A stretch of DNA of 33,609 bases from Betaproteobacteria bacterium (GTDB taxonomy: Bacteria > Pseudomonadota > Gammaproteobacteria > Burkholderiales > SG8-39): positions 1 to 33,609 of the forward strand of contig SHXK01000012.1 in NCBI GenBank assembly GCA_009693335.1, given 5' to 3'. Each line of letters opens with the position of its first letter. Within the stretch, counting starts at the first letter, position 1. Shown here in pieces: positions 24,177 through 33,381 of the stretch. Made by a program: the position numbers and the translations under genes. The notes under the pieces were generated by a model. The model was given only the letters and a program-made list of their open reading frames with translations, was not told the origin of the DNA and ran no database searches.

Positions 24177-25820
24177 TCAAGCGGCAGCCAACTCCGGGCC
24201 CGCCAGGTAGTCCTCGTAGGTGCCGCGGAAGTCGACCACGCTTGCCGCGCCACCCGAGGCGCCGGGTCTCAACTCGAGAATGCGCGTGGCCAGAGACGAT
24301 ACGAACTCGCGGTCGTGCGAAACGAAAATGAGCGTCCCGCTGTATTTGTCGAGCGCGGTGTTGAGAGACTCGATGGATTCCATGTCGAGATGGTTGGTTG
24401 GCTCATCGAGCAGCATCACATTCGGCATGTTCAGCACCAGCTTGCCGATCAGCATGCGCTGCCCCTCGCCACCCGAAATGACCTTGAGCGACTTCTTTTG
24501 CTCGTCACCCGAGAATAAGAGCTGCCCAAGCGTCGCGCGTACGATCTGGTCGTCCTGCTCGCGGTCGAGGCGGCGCCAGCGGCCGAGCCAGTCGGCGAGA
24601 CACTCTTCTCCATTTTTTCCATCGCCCTTGAATTCGTCCGCCGGATCCTGCGGCCAGTAACCCAGGCGCGCCTTCTCCGCCCACTTGATGGTGCCCGCGC
24701 TGGCCTCCAGATTCTGCGCCAGACAGCGCAGCAGCGTGGTCTTGCCGATGCCGTTGGGGCCGATGATCGCCACCTTCTCGCCCGCCTCGATGGAGAGGTT
24801 GAGGTTATTGAGCAGATTTTTGTCGCCCCAGGATTTTGAAAGATTCCTGACTTCAACCGCCAACCGATGCAGCTTCTCCTTCGGATCGACCAGGAAGCGG
24901 ATGAACGGATACTGCCGGCTAGAGGGCTTCACGTCCTCCACTTTCAACTTTTCGATCATCTTCATGCGCGAGGTCGCTTGGCGCGCCTTGGCCTTGTGGG
25001 CGCGGAAGCGCCGCACGAACTCCTCGAGATCGGAGATGCGGTCCTTGGCGCGCGCGTTGGCGTTTTGCTGCTGCTGCTTGGCCAGCGCCGAGGCTTCCAT
25101 ATAGTCGTCGTAACTACCCGGGTAAACGCGGATGGCGCCGAAATCCACGTCCGCCATATGCGTGCAAACGCTGGAGAGGAAGTGCCGGTCGTGCGAGATG
25201 ATCACCATCGTACTGGTGCGTCGGTTCAGCACATCTTCCAGCCAGCGGATGCTATTGATGTCCAGGTTGTTGGTCGGCTCGTCCAGCAGCAGGATTTCCG
25301 GGTCACCAAAGAGGGCCTGCGCCAGCAGCACGCGCAGCTTCCAGCCCGGCGCCACCGCGCTCATCAATCCCTGGTGCTGGGACGTCGGCACGCCAAGACC
25401 CAGCAGCAACTCACCCGCCCGCGCCTCGGCCGTGTAGCCGCCGTACTCCGCGTACTTGGCCTCCAGGTCCGCCGCACGCAGAAACTCCGCCTCCCCCGCC
25501 TGCGCATCCGCATAGATCGCGTCGCGCTCGCGCATCGCCGCCCACATCTGCGCGTGGCCCTGCAGCACCACGTCCAGCACCCGCTCGCTCTCGTAGGCGA
25601 ACTGGTCCTGACGCAGCCGCCCCAAGCGCTCGTTGGTGTCAATTGCCACGGTCCCTGCGGAAGGCTCGAGCTCCCCACCCAAGATCTTCATGAAGGTGGA
25701 TTTGCCGCAGCCGTTGGCGCCGATCAGGCCATAGCGGTTGCCGCCGCCGAATTTCACGGCGACGTCCGAGAATAGGGGCTTGGCCCCGAACTGCATGGCG
25801 ATACCGGAGGCGACGATCAC
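24177..25820 (-). CDS. ybiT: ABC-F family ATPase, YbiT type
   Basis: A 547-residue soluble protein with two ABC ATPase domains and no membrane part. It matches YbiT closely along its length: [42 protein letters not shown] (first Walker A near 38-45), [31 protein letters not shown], the linker with [14 protein letters not shown], then [23 protein letters not shown] and [18 protein letters not shown]. Both H-loops (ISHDRHFL and VSHDREFV) are intact. ABC-F proteins bind the ribosomal E site and ease translation of difficult sequences. The start is GTG 25820. The second signature has SGGEGQ where E. coli has SGGEKG. It is followed by the MFS gene 13 bp later. Confidence 0.93.
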   Translation of the reverse strand: MIVASGIAMQFGAKPLFSDVAVKFGGGNRYGLIGANGCGKSTFMKILGGELEPSAGTVAIDTNERLGRLRQDQFAYESERVLDVVLQGHAQMWAAMRERDAIYADAQAGEAEFLRAADLEAKYAEYGGYTAEARAGELLLGLGVPTSQHQGLMSAVAPGWKLRVLLAQALFGDPEILLLDEPTNNLDINSIRWLEDVLNRRTSTMVIISHDRHFLSSVCTHMADVDFGAIRVYPGSYDDYMEASALAKQQQQNANARAKDRISDLEEFVRRFRAHKAKARQATSRMKMIEKLKVEDVKPSSRQYPFIRFLVDPKEKLHRLAVEVRNLSKSWGDKNLLNNLNLSIEAGEKVAIIGPNGIGKTTLLRCLAQNLEASAGTIKWAEKARLGYWPQDPADEFKGDGKNGEECLADWLGRWRRLDREQDDQIVRATLGQLLFSGDEQKKSLKVISGGEGQRMLIGKLVLNMPNVMLLDEPTNHLDMESIESLNTALDKYSGTLIFVSHDREFVSSLATRILELRPGASGGAASVVDFRGTYEDYLAGPELAAA

Positions 25821-25949
25821 GAGGATTCCAGAAAGGAAAAACCAGCTGCAGCCAGCTTGCGCAGCTTAACTACGGGGACTAACGGCGAGCGCGGATTGTA
25901 GCAGCCTCACTTATCCTCCAGGAGAACTAGCCTTGTAGTCACATTTTGT

Positions 25950-26342
25950 TCAGGGCGAAGCCACCGGCGGACGGGCGCCAAGCCGTGCCGCGCGGCGCGA
26001 CAGGTTCGCGTCAAAGCTTAGAAATTTCTCGGTGCGCTCGCTCAGCGCCAGATGGAATGCGTCCGCGAAGTCCAGACCGGACTCCATCCAGTCGAGCGCG
26101 CGCCGCACCGCATCTGCATGCTGCGCATGAGCGCGCGGCAGGGCGACTATCTTGCGCAGCGCCGAAGCGATCTCGGCGCGTGTCGCCTCCCGGGCGGCCA
26201 GCACCCAAGTGAGCTCGAGCAGGACGGTCACCGGGATAAAGAAGTCCTCTTCGGCCTCGAGTGCCGCGATCGACCGCCGGTGCTGATCCGGGTCGTCGGC
26301 GAGCACGAAGCGCGCGAGCACGTTGGTGTCGACGCCGATCAC
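25950..26342 (-). CDS. PIN-domain toxin (VapC-like ribonuclease), second system
   Basis: A 130-residue PIN-domain protein. The acidic active-site residues are in MIGVDTNVLARFVLAD, VLLELTWVL, GLDFADAFHLAL and FLSFDANLSRRA, all in the expected order, so the toxin looks intact. The start overlaps the stop of the AbrB-type antitoxin by four bases (ATGA). It is distinct from the first VapC in the window and closer to the group with FADAFHLAL. VapC toxins cut tRNA or rRNA. The ybiT gene lies downstream on the same strand after 129 bp that hold no gene. Confidence 0.9.
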   Translation of the reverse strand: MIGVDTNVLARFVLADDPDQHRRSIAALEAEEDFFIPVTVLLELTWVLAAREATRAEIASALRKIVALPRAHAQHADAVRRALDWMESGLDFADAFHLALSERTEKFLSFDANLSRRAARLGARPPVASP

Positions 26343-26626
26343 GGGCGCCTCCGCGTCCGGCTCTTGGTGCGTTGGTCATCGGCAAGCACGGCGGCCATGA
26401 TCGACGCCGCCTCGTGCGCCGTGGACATGCGTCTGCCGCGGTGGGCGAGTATCCCCGCCAAACCCCGCACCCGCTCCACGTGGTCAGTCGAGCGGACCGA
26501 AACCTTGAATACCTTGCCGGACAGCAACTCGACCTCGAGTTCGGTGCCGCTGCGGATGCCGAGCGCTTCGCGCACCAGCTTGGGGATGACCATCTGTCCC
26601 TTGCTCGAACTGCGAGTGGATTCCAT
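26339..26626 (-). CDS. SpoVT/AbrB-type antitoxin (VapB-like)
   Basis: A 95-residue antitoxin. The N-terminal SSKGQMVIPKLVREALGIRSGTELEVE is the classic swapped-hairpin AbrB DNA-binding domain; the C-terminal half (AGILAHRGRRMSTAHEAASIMAAVL) would bind the toxin. It overlaps the downstream PIN toxin gene by four bases. A pair of direct repeats in its promoter region may be the operator for autoregulation. The antitoxin class differs from that of the first VapBC pair (ribbon-helix-helix), so the two modules are not duplicates of each other. Confidence 0.9.
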   Translation of the reverse strand: MESTRSSSKGQMVIPKLVREALGIRSGTELEVELLSGKVFKVSVRSTDHVERVRGLAGILAHRGRRMSTAHEAASIMAAVLADDQRTKSRTRRRP

Positions 26627-26645
26627 GACGCCCCGGGCTTATAGA

Positions 26646-26667
26646 GTAAGACGAATAGGTAAGACGA
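26646..26667. promoter_or_regulatory. Direct repeat before the AbrB-type antitoxin, possible operator
   Basis: GTAAGACGA occurs twice, 13 bp apart (26646-26654 and 26659-26667); on the antitoxin strand it reads TCGTCTTAC. A TATAAG sequence between the repeats and the ATG may serve as -10 element. The spacing is close to one helical turn plus, which suits a dimeric DNA-binding antitoxin. This role is inferred. Confidence 0.45.
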
Positions 26668-26688
26668 TACGCCCTACGACCCGGCCGG

Positions 26689-29600
26689 TCAATCCCCGCC
26701 GCGCCCGACCTCCCCACTTCCCCAAGCGCGCCAGCCCGGGAGCAGCGGGAAGTAGAGCCCTCTTCGTTCCGCCCCCAGCACCACCGCGTAGGCGTCAAGT
26801 TGCCCCTGGTAGCGTTTGCGCTGCGCCTCGAGAAAAACCTCCGGGTCGCCGCCTTCATGACGGCCGGTCTTGAAATCCACCACCCAGAGAACCCCGTCCA
26901 CGTCTCTGAAGCAGCGATCCACGACGTAGCTTCTTTCCGGCGTGCGTATCCTGTGTTCGTTTTTCGATTCGGCATGCGCGCCCAGCACCCAGCGGCCGCG
27001 TTCATCCGCGAGGGTGTTCTGCAGCGCCGTGATTACCAGAGCGGACGCGACCATCAGTTCCGAGGTTTGAACCCCGTGCCGTTCAAGCGCCTTCTTGAAC
27101 CGTGGCCCCAGCAACGCAACCCGCTGCGCATCCCAGCCCTTCAATTCATCCTCCGCGATCCGCTGTAGCCACCGATGTACGACGCTGCCAACGTGCCGGG
27201 CGCTTTCGCCGGCCCAGGAGAATTCGATTTCTTCGGCAGCCTCACGGCCTTCGGGCGGGGCGTCCCAGGCGGCGGGCGGCGGCGGCGGCGGGACGCTGTA
27301 ACTCGCCGGCAGGCGGCGCAGGCTGGCGAGAGGTAAGGCGGGGCCCTGGGGGGTGGTTCCTTGCAGGGGTGCAGGTTCTGCGTTGACGGGCACGGGCGGA
27401 AAGTACTGCGCGGCTTCTAACCAGACTTTGGCGAGGAGCGAGCGCTTGTTGGGCGGTCTGATGGCGCCCTCTTTGTCCGTGGTGGCGCAAGCGAGCAGGT
27501 GCAGGCGGTTCCTGGCACGGGTGGCGGCGACGTAGAAAAGGCGCCCGGCTTCGAGGTCTTCGGCTTGCTTGTCGAGGTTACGGACATAGTCGTAGAGCGG
27601 TTCTTTGCCGGCGCCGGTCGCATTGATAGGGGCAAGTAAAAGGTCAGTTCCCCGCTGGCGCGTGGACGACAGGGCTTTCCACGCCAACAAGGGCCGCTCG
27701 CCGACGCGGGGCGCGCGATCGAGGCCGGGAACGATGACGGTGTCGAACTCGAGGCCCTTGGCCTTGTGGATGGTCATGATCTCCACGGCGTCGGGGCCGG
27801 CGCCGACATCAGGTAGGGCCCAGAGCTTTTCCAGTTTGTCTTGGAGTATTTTCAACTCAGGCAGACCGCCCGCTACTTCCAGACGCTCCAACTCGTCGAG
27901 GAAAATTTCGGCGTCTTCCAGGTCCGTGGCTTCCTGTACGCAGGCCGGGCCGCCAAGGGCGAGCCAGGCGCCTTCCACGCGCACGCGCAGGCTGCCGCGC
28001 AGGCGGTTGGCGATCGCGGGCGCAAGGACTTCGCGCAAGCGCGTGAGAGAGGGAAACCTAGGCCAAGGCGCGTCCTGTATGAGTTGCCATATGGTGTGTT
28101 CATTCCTGTTTTCAAATAAAAAACTCAATTCGGATAATTCCAAACCAAGCCAAGGCGCCCGCAGGATTGCCAGCCAGGCGACACGGTCGGCGGGGTGCAA
28201 GAGCGCGCGCGTGAGCGCGTAAAGATCCTGCACCACCTGCTTCTCGCTCAGCCGCTCGATCTCCACGGCGCGGTAGCGGATGCCCGCGTCCTTCAGCGCG
28301 GGCACGATGGCGTCCAAGTGGCTGCGGTTGCGCACCAGGATCGCGACCTTGCCCGTCGCTTCCTTCACCAGCTGAACGACTTTGGGGGCTTCCAACTCAC
28401 GCTCATAAAAGCAATGCCAGGTGACTGCGGCGCCGGGTTGCGCCGGCTTGTGGGCGCTGGCGGGAGCGTAAGGCACCGCGCCGGCGGCTTGCTCGGCATG
28501 CGAGGGAAAGACGTTTGGGAAACAGCCGTTCACCCAGTCCACGATGCCTGCCTGGGAACGGAAATTGGTGCTGAGCGTCAGCGCTTCGAGATGCACGCCG
28601 CCCAGGCCCTCGTGCCAGGCGCGCAGGAACAGGCCCACCTCAGCTTCGCGGAAGCGGTAGATGGACTGCATCGGATCACCAACGCCAAACACAGTGCGGC
28701 CATCACCCTCCTGCCAACCAGCGGTGAGGCGCTCGAGCAGCACCCACTGCGAGACCGAGGTGTCCTGGAACTCGTCGACGAGGAGGTGGGAAATTCTGGC
28801 GTCCAGAGACAACAGGAGCTCGCTCGGATCGTCGGCCGAGCCCAGCGCCCGCAGCGCGCCGTGGGCGATCTGCGTGAAATCCACTTCGTTACTGAGCGCA
28901 AACTCCGCCACCAGTTGTTGCACGGCGGGAATCAGCAGCGTGAGGATCGCTGCCAGCGCCTCCCACTGCGTGTCATCGTACTTGCTAAGGGGCATGGCGA
29001 GCAGCGCCTTGAGCGCGCGGCGCAGCGCTTCATTACCGACCATGTCCGCAGGCGCGGGCTTGGGCCTTTTACGCCATTCGCCTGACTGGATCAGAACTTC
29101 CCTCGCAAATTCTTCGGAACAACGCGGATCAATTTTCCTGGCGGCAGAAAGAAGTCTCTGCCTTTCAGTAAGCAAAACCGCTTCCAGTTGCGCGCGGGTG
29201 GGTGGATTACCGGCGTTGCGCAGCCACTGGTCGCGCTTGGCGAGCATGGCGGCGAGCAGTTGGGCGGCCACAGCGAGGTCATTGTCGAGGTGGGCGAGGA
29301 TTTTCTGGACTTGGGGATTGTCGAAAGAAGACAAAGTCCTGAGCGCCGCTTGGCGGTAGAGATGCGCCGCGTCCTCGACGATGTCTGGCTGCGCACCGAA
29401 GCGCGCGAGGATCGGCATTTGCCGGGTGAGCGAGGCGCAGAAAGCGTCCATGGTCATAATGCGCAGGCGATGCCCGATTTCCCCGGTCCTGGACGCGAGC
29501 TCAGGCGTTTTGGGCAACTGCTCCAGCACGCGCTTACGCATTTCCGCGGCGGCCTTGCGCGTGAAGGTGATGGCGAGGATTTCTTCCGGCTTCTGGACAA

Positions 29601-29724
29601 TGGTCAGGAGCTTGAGATAACGGTTGACCAGCAACGTGGTTTTGCCCGAGCCCGCTGGCGCCTGCACGATGAACGAGCCGCTGTGCTCCAGGGCGCGGAT
29701 GCGAACGGACGCGTCGGCGATCAT
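26689..29724 (-). CDS. addA: AddA-type helicase-nuclease subunit (UvrD-like, ExoV beta-like)
   Basis: A 1011-residue SF1A helicase with a C-terminal nuclease. Motifs in order: Walker A FIVQAPAGSGKTTLL (about 18-32), Ia ITFTRKAAAEMRKR, motif II LLVDEFQDTS (about 320), motif III FGVGDPMQSIYRFREAE, IV STNFRSQ, V IMTIHKAKGLEFDTV and VI FYVAATRARNRL (about 730). The nuclease part has WVVDFKTG (about 948) followed by YQGQLDAYAVVL, the PD-(D/E)xK motif with QxxxY. With AddB it resects double-strand breaks to make 3' single strands for RecA. The start is ATG 29724, 52 bp after addB. The length is short of the 1200-residue Bacillus AddA but normal for this proteobacterial type. Every motif seems intact. 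Confidence 0.92.
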   Translation of the reverse strand: MIADASVRIRALEHSGSFIVQAPAGSGKTTLLVNRYLKLLTIVQKPEEILAITFTRKAAAEMRKRVLEQLPKTPELASRTGEIGHRLRIMTMDAFCASLTRQMPILARFGAQPDIVEDAAHLYRQAALRTLSSFDNPQVQKILAHLDNDLAVAAQLLAAMLAKRDQWLRNAGNPPTRAQLEAVLLTERQRLLSAARKIDPRCSEEFAREVLIQSGEWRKRPKPAPADMVGNEALRRALKALLAMPLSKYDDTQWEALAAILTLLIPAVQQLVAEFALSNEVDFTQIAHGALRALGSADDPSELLLSLDARISHLLVDEFQDTSVSQWVLLERLTAGWQEGDGRTVFGVGDPMQSIYRFREAEVGLFLRAWHEGLGGVHLEALTLSTNFRSQAGIVDWVNGCFPNVFPSHAEQAAGAVPYAPASAHKPAQPGAAVTWHCFYERELEAPKVVQLVKEATGKVAILVRNRSHLDAIVPALKDAGIRYRAVEIERLSEKQVVQDLYALTRALLHPADRVAWLAILRAPWLGLELSELSFLFENRNEHTIWQLIQDAPWPRFPSLTRLREVLAPAIANRLRGSLRVRVEGAWLALGGPACVQEATDLEDAEIFLDELERLEVAGGLPELKILQDKLEKLWALPDVGAGPDAVEIMTIHKAKGLEFDTVIVPGLDRAPRVGERPLLAWKALSSTRQRGTDLLLAPINATGAGKEPLYDYVRNLDKQAEDLEAGRLFYVAATRARNRLHLLACATTDKEGAIRPPNKRSLLAKVWLEAAQYFPPVPVNAEPAPLQGTTPQGPALPLASLRRLPASYSVPPPPPPAAWDAPPEGREAAEEIEFSWAGESARHVGSVVHRWLQRIAEDELKGWDAQRVALLGPRFKKALERHGVQTSELMVASALVITALQNTLADERGRWVLGAHAESKNEHRIRTPERSYVVDRCFRDVDGVLWVVDFKTGRHEGGDPEVFLEAQRKRYQGQLDAYAVVLGAERRGLYFPLLPGWRAWGSGEVGRGGD

Positions 29725-29776
29725 CGGTATGGCCGGTACGCTGCCTGCCCGAGACTAGAAGCGCCGCCTAAGAAGT

Positions 29777-32425
29777 TCATTCGCCTTCTTCCTCTTCACT
29801 TTCCACCAGCGCATTCAGCTGCTCGTGCACGCGGCACAGCGGCTGCAGGTCGCAGTGGCGGCAGGTCTGCAAGCCCCGCTTCGGGTCCACGCGCGCGTCC
29901 CCCCCGGCAAAGCCCGAGGCCAGGGCTAGGAGTCCCGCTTGCCAGCTCGCCATCAGCCCGCTCCAGGACTTGGCTTGCTTCACGCCTGGAATTTCCTTTT
30001 CCTGCAGGGAAAAACCGGCGAATTTCATGTCTCCGGGCTGCAGCTTGGCGAACGCCACCGCCGACACTGGCTCTTTTGCAGTAACGACGTAAAGGGGCAA
30101 CTGCGGTTCGTCAGGCCGCTCGCCCAGCCAGCTATTGGGCGTCGCGCGGCCGGTCTTGTAGTCGATCAATACGTGCGAGCCCCGCGCTTCACCTTCCAGC
30201 AGTCTGTCCATGCGATCGATGCGGCCGGAGAACGACAGGCCGCCAATGGCGAGCGCTCTTGTTTCTTCTATCTGCACGACTTCAAAAGGCTGCCGTAGTC
30301 GTTCGAGCTCCAGCCAGTCGCCCGCCAAGCAAATCAACCTTTGCTTCTCCATCTCGGCGAAACGGCCTTCCAGGCCCAGTTCCTTGACCGCGTTGGCGGC
30401 CGATTTTTCTATGGCGGGCATGACCTCTCCCGAGAGTGAAGCACTGGTCTTCAATTCCTTCCAGATTCCGGCCATTAGCGCGTGCAGCAGCTGGCCGCGC
30501 TCCAGCGCATCCAGCCCTGCCGTAGGAGTCTCCAGACCTTGCGCGCCGAGACGGTGTCGGGCGAAGGCGCGGAACGGGCAAGCCGCCTGGTCGGCCAGCA
30601 CCCGGGTGCCGCCTTTGAGCGTTGCGGAATTCAAAGGCGTCGCTTGGCCATCGGCAATGTTTTCAATTTTTCTGGATTGAAAAATCGAAAGACGCCAGGA
30701 TAAAAACTCCTCAAATTCGACTTTTCCTTCAGGCACCGATGCAATCAGCGGACTGGGCAAGAGGTCACGGTCCTTTTCCCTTTCCGGATAGGAGAACACC
30801 ACCTCCGTGGCGGCGCCCAGCCAACCCTCGGTGATGCGCCGGTCGAGGGCGAGCGAGGTCTCGGCCGCCGCTGCCGGGATGCCCGCTTGCTTCTGCAACG
30901 CCACCGGCAGAAAGGGATGGGCGCGCACGGCGAGCGGCCAGGCGTCTTCGCTGAGACCGCTTACCCACAGGCAATCGAAGGACAGGCCCGCCGACTCGAG
31001 GATGCCGGCCACCTGAATGGGCGCAGTAGGCGTCTGCGGCTGGAACAGGGTGTCCGCGCAGATTCTGCGCAACTGCCTCAGGGCTTGGTGGCAGGAAATC
31101 CTCCCGGATACGAGCCCTAATCGCGCCAGGTCGGCCAAGGCCTCGTTGAACTTGGCGCGCGCCTGAAATTCGCCCCCATCGAGCGTACGCTCGCCCGGGA
31201 AACCGGCCGCCTCCAGCAAGGCTGTGAAATGCTGCGCCCAGAAGAACGGCGTGTTTTCCTTTCCCTGGATGCTGTTCTGCAGAGTGAACAGGTTTTCGAG
31301 CGACGAGCGCAGAACCGGGCAGCCGGCTACCGCGGAGATCAGCCTGGGCAGCGTCAGGCGCGGCGGCAGTTTGCCGCGCAGAGTCGCATCATGCACCGCC
31401 CGAGCGGCGAATTCGGCTTGCGCGCCGCCGATGAAGGGCGAGCGCATGAGTTGACTGACGCTTTCAAAGGAAATCTCTCCCCCGGCAAAATCAAGGATGC
31501 CAAGGGCAAAAGACACCAGCGGAAATTCTTCCAGCAGCTCGCCGATCGAGATATCGAAGGGCATCGCTAGTCCGGCAGCAGCGGCATCCGCTTGGGACCT
31601 CGGCACGTTCCAGCCGGGATGCAGCACATTTGAAAACACTCGCACGACTTCCTTGCGCCGCAGCTGCAGGCCGGGCACCACCACACCGATGCGTGTCGCT
31701 CCCGCTTCCAGCCGCGTGCGCGCCCACTGTGCCGCGGCTTCGAGTTCGTGATGGGCGGAGGGAAAAGCGATTTTTGTAACTTGCGCATTTTTTGTTGCCG
31801 CACGACAGGCAAGCACTTCAAACCCCGTGAAAAATTTCCTCGTCTGCGGCGGCAGGATGTCGAAGCCGTAAGCCACCAGCAGTTTTGGCTTTTTGCCTGC
31901 GTGTTTCAATACCACGTCGGTAAGCGCTGCTGCGTCGACAAAACCGCCTTGGTCCACCCGCCGTTGGTACTCCTGCGCCCATCCGGCGTAGGCTTGCGTG
32001 TCTTCGTTGCCCAGGAATTTCATCGCCGCGGAAAAAGCGGCGCCCTCGATGCGCCAGGCGTGCGCCAAGCGCCAGGCATCGGCGCAGTCCGCCGCAGCCC
32101 GACCGACCGACAGCAGCGGCTGGCCCGCGAGCACCGCTTCCCAGAGCGCGTGCTCCTGGACGGGGGCAAGGAGCCGCGGCAGGTCGGCGGCCCCATCTGC
32201 GTACAGCGCATCCTCGTAGAGCCGCTCGACGAAGGTGCTGACAGGCAAGATGTCCGCGTCGTCCCATACGGCAAGATTTTTATTTGACTGAAAAGAATCA
32301 AATTCGGACTTCAACACCTGGGCCAAGCGCCGGTTGGGCGTGACCACGGTGATACCCGCGGCGTGGCCGCTGGCCAGGCTGGCGAACAGCTGGTGCTTCT
32401 CGATACTGGGAAATTCGCCCGGCAT
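29777..32425 (-). CDS. addB: AddB-type PD-(D/E)xK nuclease with 4Fe-4S cysteines
   Basis: An 882-residue partner of AddA. The N-terminal part (ITVVTPNRRLAQVLKSEF) is helicase-like but has no Walker A GxGKT, as in other proteobacterial AddB proteins. The nuclease domain begins with LADQAACPFRAFARHRL (about 615) and has VLIDYKTG (about 756) and QLPLYVV. The C-terminus has TCRHCDLQPLC, a C-x2-C-x5-C set which together with the Cys at about 615 matches the 4Fe-4S staple of Bacillus AddB. It therefore probably needs iron-sulfur assembly. It lies 45 bp downstream of fdxA and 52 bp upstream of addA on the same strand. The known role is one-strand cleavage and Chi scanning during recombination; the Chi sequence here is unknown. 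Confidence 0.9.
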   Translation of the reverse strand: MPGEFPSIEKHQLFASLASGHAAGITVVTPNRRLAQVLKSEFDSFQSNKNLAVWDDADILPVSTFVERLYEDALYADGAADLPRLLAPVQEHALWEAVLAGQPLLSVGRAAADCADAWRLAHAWRIEGAAFSAAMKFLGNEDTQAYAGWAQEYQRRVDQGGFVDAAALTDVVLKHAGKKPKLLVAYGFDILPPQTRKFFTGFEVLACRAATKNAQVTKIAFPSAHHELEAAAQWARTRLEAGATRIGVVVPGLQLRRKEVVRVFSNVLHPGWNVPRSQADAAAAGLAMPFDISIGELLEEFPLVSFALGILDFAGGEISFESVSQLMRSPFIGGAQAEFAARAVHDATLRGKLPPRLTLPRLISAVAGCPVLRSSLENLFTLQNSIQGKENTPFFWAQHFTALLEAAGFPGERTLDGGEFQARAKFNEALADLARLGLVSGRISCHQALRQLRRICADTLFQPQTPTAPIQVAGILESAGLSFDCLWVSGLSEDAWPLAVRAHPFLPVALQKQAGIPAAAAETSLALDRRITEGWLGAATEVVFSYPEREKDRDLLPSPLIASVPEGKVEFEEFLSWRLSIFQSRKIENIADGQATPLNSATLKGGTRVLADQAACPFRAFARHRLGAQGLETPTAGLDALERGQLLHALMAGIWKELKTSASLSGEVMPAIEKSAANAVKELGLEGRFAEMEKQRLICLAGDWLELERLRQPFEVVQIEETRALAIGGLSFSGRIDRMDRLLEGEARGSHVLIDYKTGRATPNSWLGERPDEPQLPLYVVTAKEPVSAVAFAKLQPGDMKFAGFSLQEKEIPGVKQAKSWSGLMASWQAGLLALASGFAGGDARVDPKRGLQTCRHCDLQPLCRVHEQLNALVESEEEEGE

Positions 32426-32470
32426 GCAAATCGATGATAGCTCGCGGTGCGACGGCGGCGGCTTAGCTCA

Positions 32471-32794
32471 TCACCGTTCCAGCAGGTGCTGCTTTTCTTT
32501 GACTTTGGCCCAGTCGTCAGCGTCCGGAGGGCCGGGCTTGCGTTCGATGATCGGCTGCCATTGCGCAGCCAGTTCCTTGTTAAGGGCGATCCAGCTCTGC
32601 TGGCTGTCCGGCACGTCGTCCTCGGCGAAAATCGCCTCGACCGGACACTCGGGGACGCACAGGGTGCAATCGATGCATTCGTCGGGGTCGATCACCAACA
32701 TATTGGGCCCCTCCCGGAAGCAGTCCACCGGGCAAACGTCCACGCAGTCAGTGTACTTGCACTTGACGCACGACTCGGTGACGATATAGGCCAT
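32471..32794 (-). CDS. fdxA: Seven-iron ferredoxin FdxA
   Basis: A 107-residue ferredoxin. The N-terminus [26 protein letters not shown] and the second cluster [16 protein letters not shown] provide cysteines for one 3Fe-4S and one 4Fe-4S cluster, as in the FdxA (Azotobacter ferredoxin I) family, and the long C-terminal tail is typical. It carries electrons at low potential in the cytoplasm; its partners here are unknown. The gene is divergent from trxA across a 94-bp AT-rich region and precedes addB by 45 bp. Whether it is co-transcribed with addBA is unproven. Confidence 0.95.
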   Translation of the reverse strand: MAYIVTESCVKCKYTDCVDVCPVDCFREGPNMLVIDPDECIDCTLCVPECPVEAIFAEDDVPDSQQSWIALNKELAAQWQPIIERKPGPPDADDWAKVKEKQHLLER

Positions 32795-32888
32795 TTTATC
32801 TATAAGGACAATATAATCAATATGTTAGCACAGAACTACCGACTGGCCTCATAATATCGTCTCCTGTATTACCCCCTAATGAGGTGTC
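32795..32888. promoter_or_regulatory. Divergent promoter region between fdxA and trxA
   Basis: This 94-bp stretch is far more AT-rich than its surroundings. On the minus strand TATATT and on the plus strand CATAAT/TAATAT could serve as -10 elements; no convincing -35 hexamer with correct spacing is seen on either side. The starts of fdxA and trxA point away from it, so promoters are expected here. Confidence 0.4.
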
Positions 32889-33218
32889 ATGAGCAGTTCA
32901 GCTATTCAGCAAGTGACGGATGATAGTTTTGAGCCAGAGGTCCTCCAATCCGAGGTCCCGGTGCTGGTGGATTACTGGGCCGAATGGTGCGGCCCCTGCA
33001 AATCGATCGCCCCTATCTTGGAAGCTGTGGCCAAGGAATACGGTGGTCGCCTCAAGATTGCCAAGATCAACGTGGACGAGAACCAGTCGACGCCTGCCAA
33101 GTTCGGCATCCGCGGCATTCCCACTCTGATGCTGTTCAAGAATGGCAACGTCGAAGCGACCAAGGTTGGCGCGCTGTCCAAGTCCCAACTCACCGCTTTC
33201 CTTGACAGCAATATCTAA
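32889..33218 (+). CDS. trxA: Thioredoxin
   Basis: A 109-residue cytoplasmic thioredoxin with the active-site motif in [13 protein letters not shown] (Cys about 37 and 40), the buried Asp-containing segment and the cis-proline loop RGIPTLMLF. It donates reducing power to ribonucleotide reductase, methionine sulfoxide reductases such as the MsrB in this window, and other targets. GAGGTG stands a few bases before the ATG. The trxA-rho order is common in proteobacteria. Identification is firm. Confidence 0.97.
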   Translation: MSSSAIQQVTDDSFEPEVLQSEVPVLVDYWAEWCGPCKSIAPILEAVAKEYGGRLKIAKINVDENQSTPAKFGIRGIPTLMLFKNGNVEATKVGALSKSQLTAFLDSNI

Positions 33219-33241
33219 ACACCCTACTCTCTGAGTTGTAA

Positions 33242-33267
33242 CCGCGCCGGATTGGACGACGGCGCGG
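33242..33267. terminator. Hairpin in the trxA-rho intergenic region
   Basis: CCGCGCCG and CGGCGCGG form an 8-bp GC-only inverted repeat with a 10-base loop, 23 bp after the trxA stop. No T-run follows, so it may be a weak or factor-dependent terminator, or part of the rho leader, where autogenous attenuation is known in Escherichia coli. Its role is inferred. Confidence 0.45.
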
Positions 33268-33381
33268 CGGCAGGTTCCCGGCGCTGGGTCAAGCGCATCT
33301 TCCTTCAGAAGAAATCGGCAGCAGCACCGGCCGTATTCTATTTACGCATCACTTCATACTCTCCGCGGCAAAGCTGACCAC

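Noticed and set aside
24867-25775. 302-codon plus-strand ORF
   Set aside because: Antisense to ybiT; the reverse frame matches YbiT throughout and this frame shows only composition-driven sequence.
25844-25866. AGCTGC/GCAGCT inverted repeat upstream of ybiT
   Set aside because: A 6-bp stem with an 11-base loop is within chance expectation and has no supporting context.
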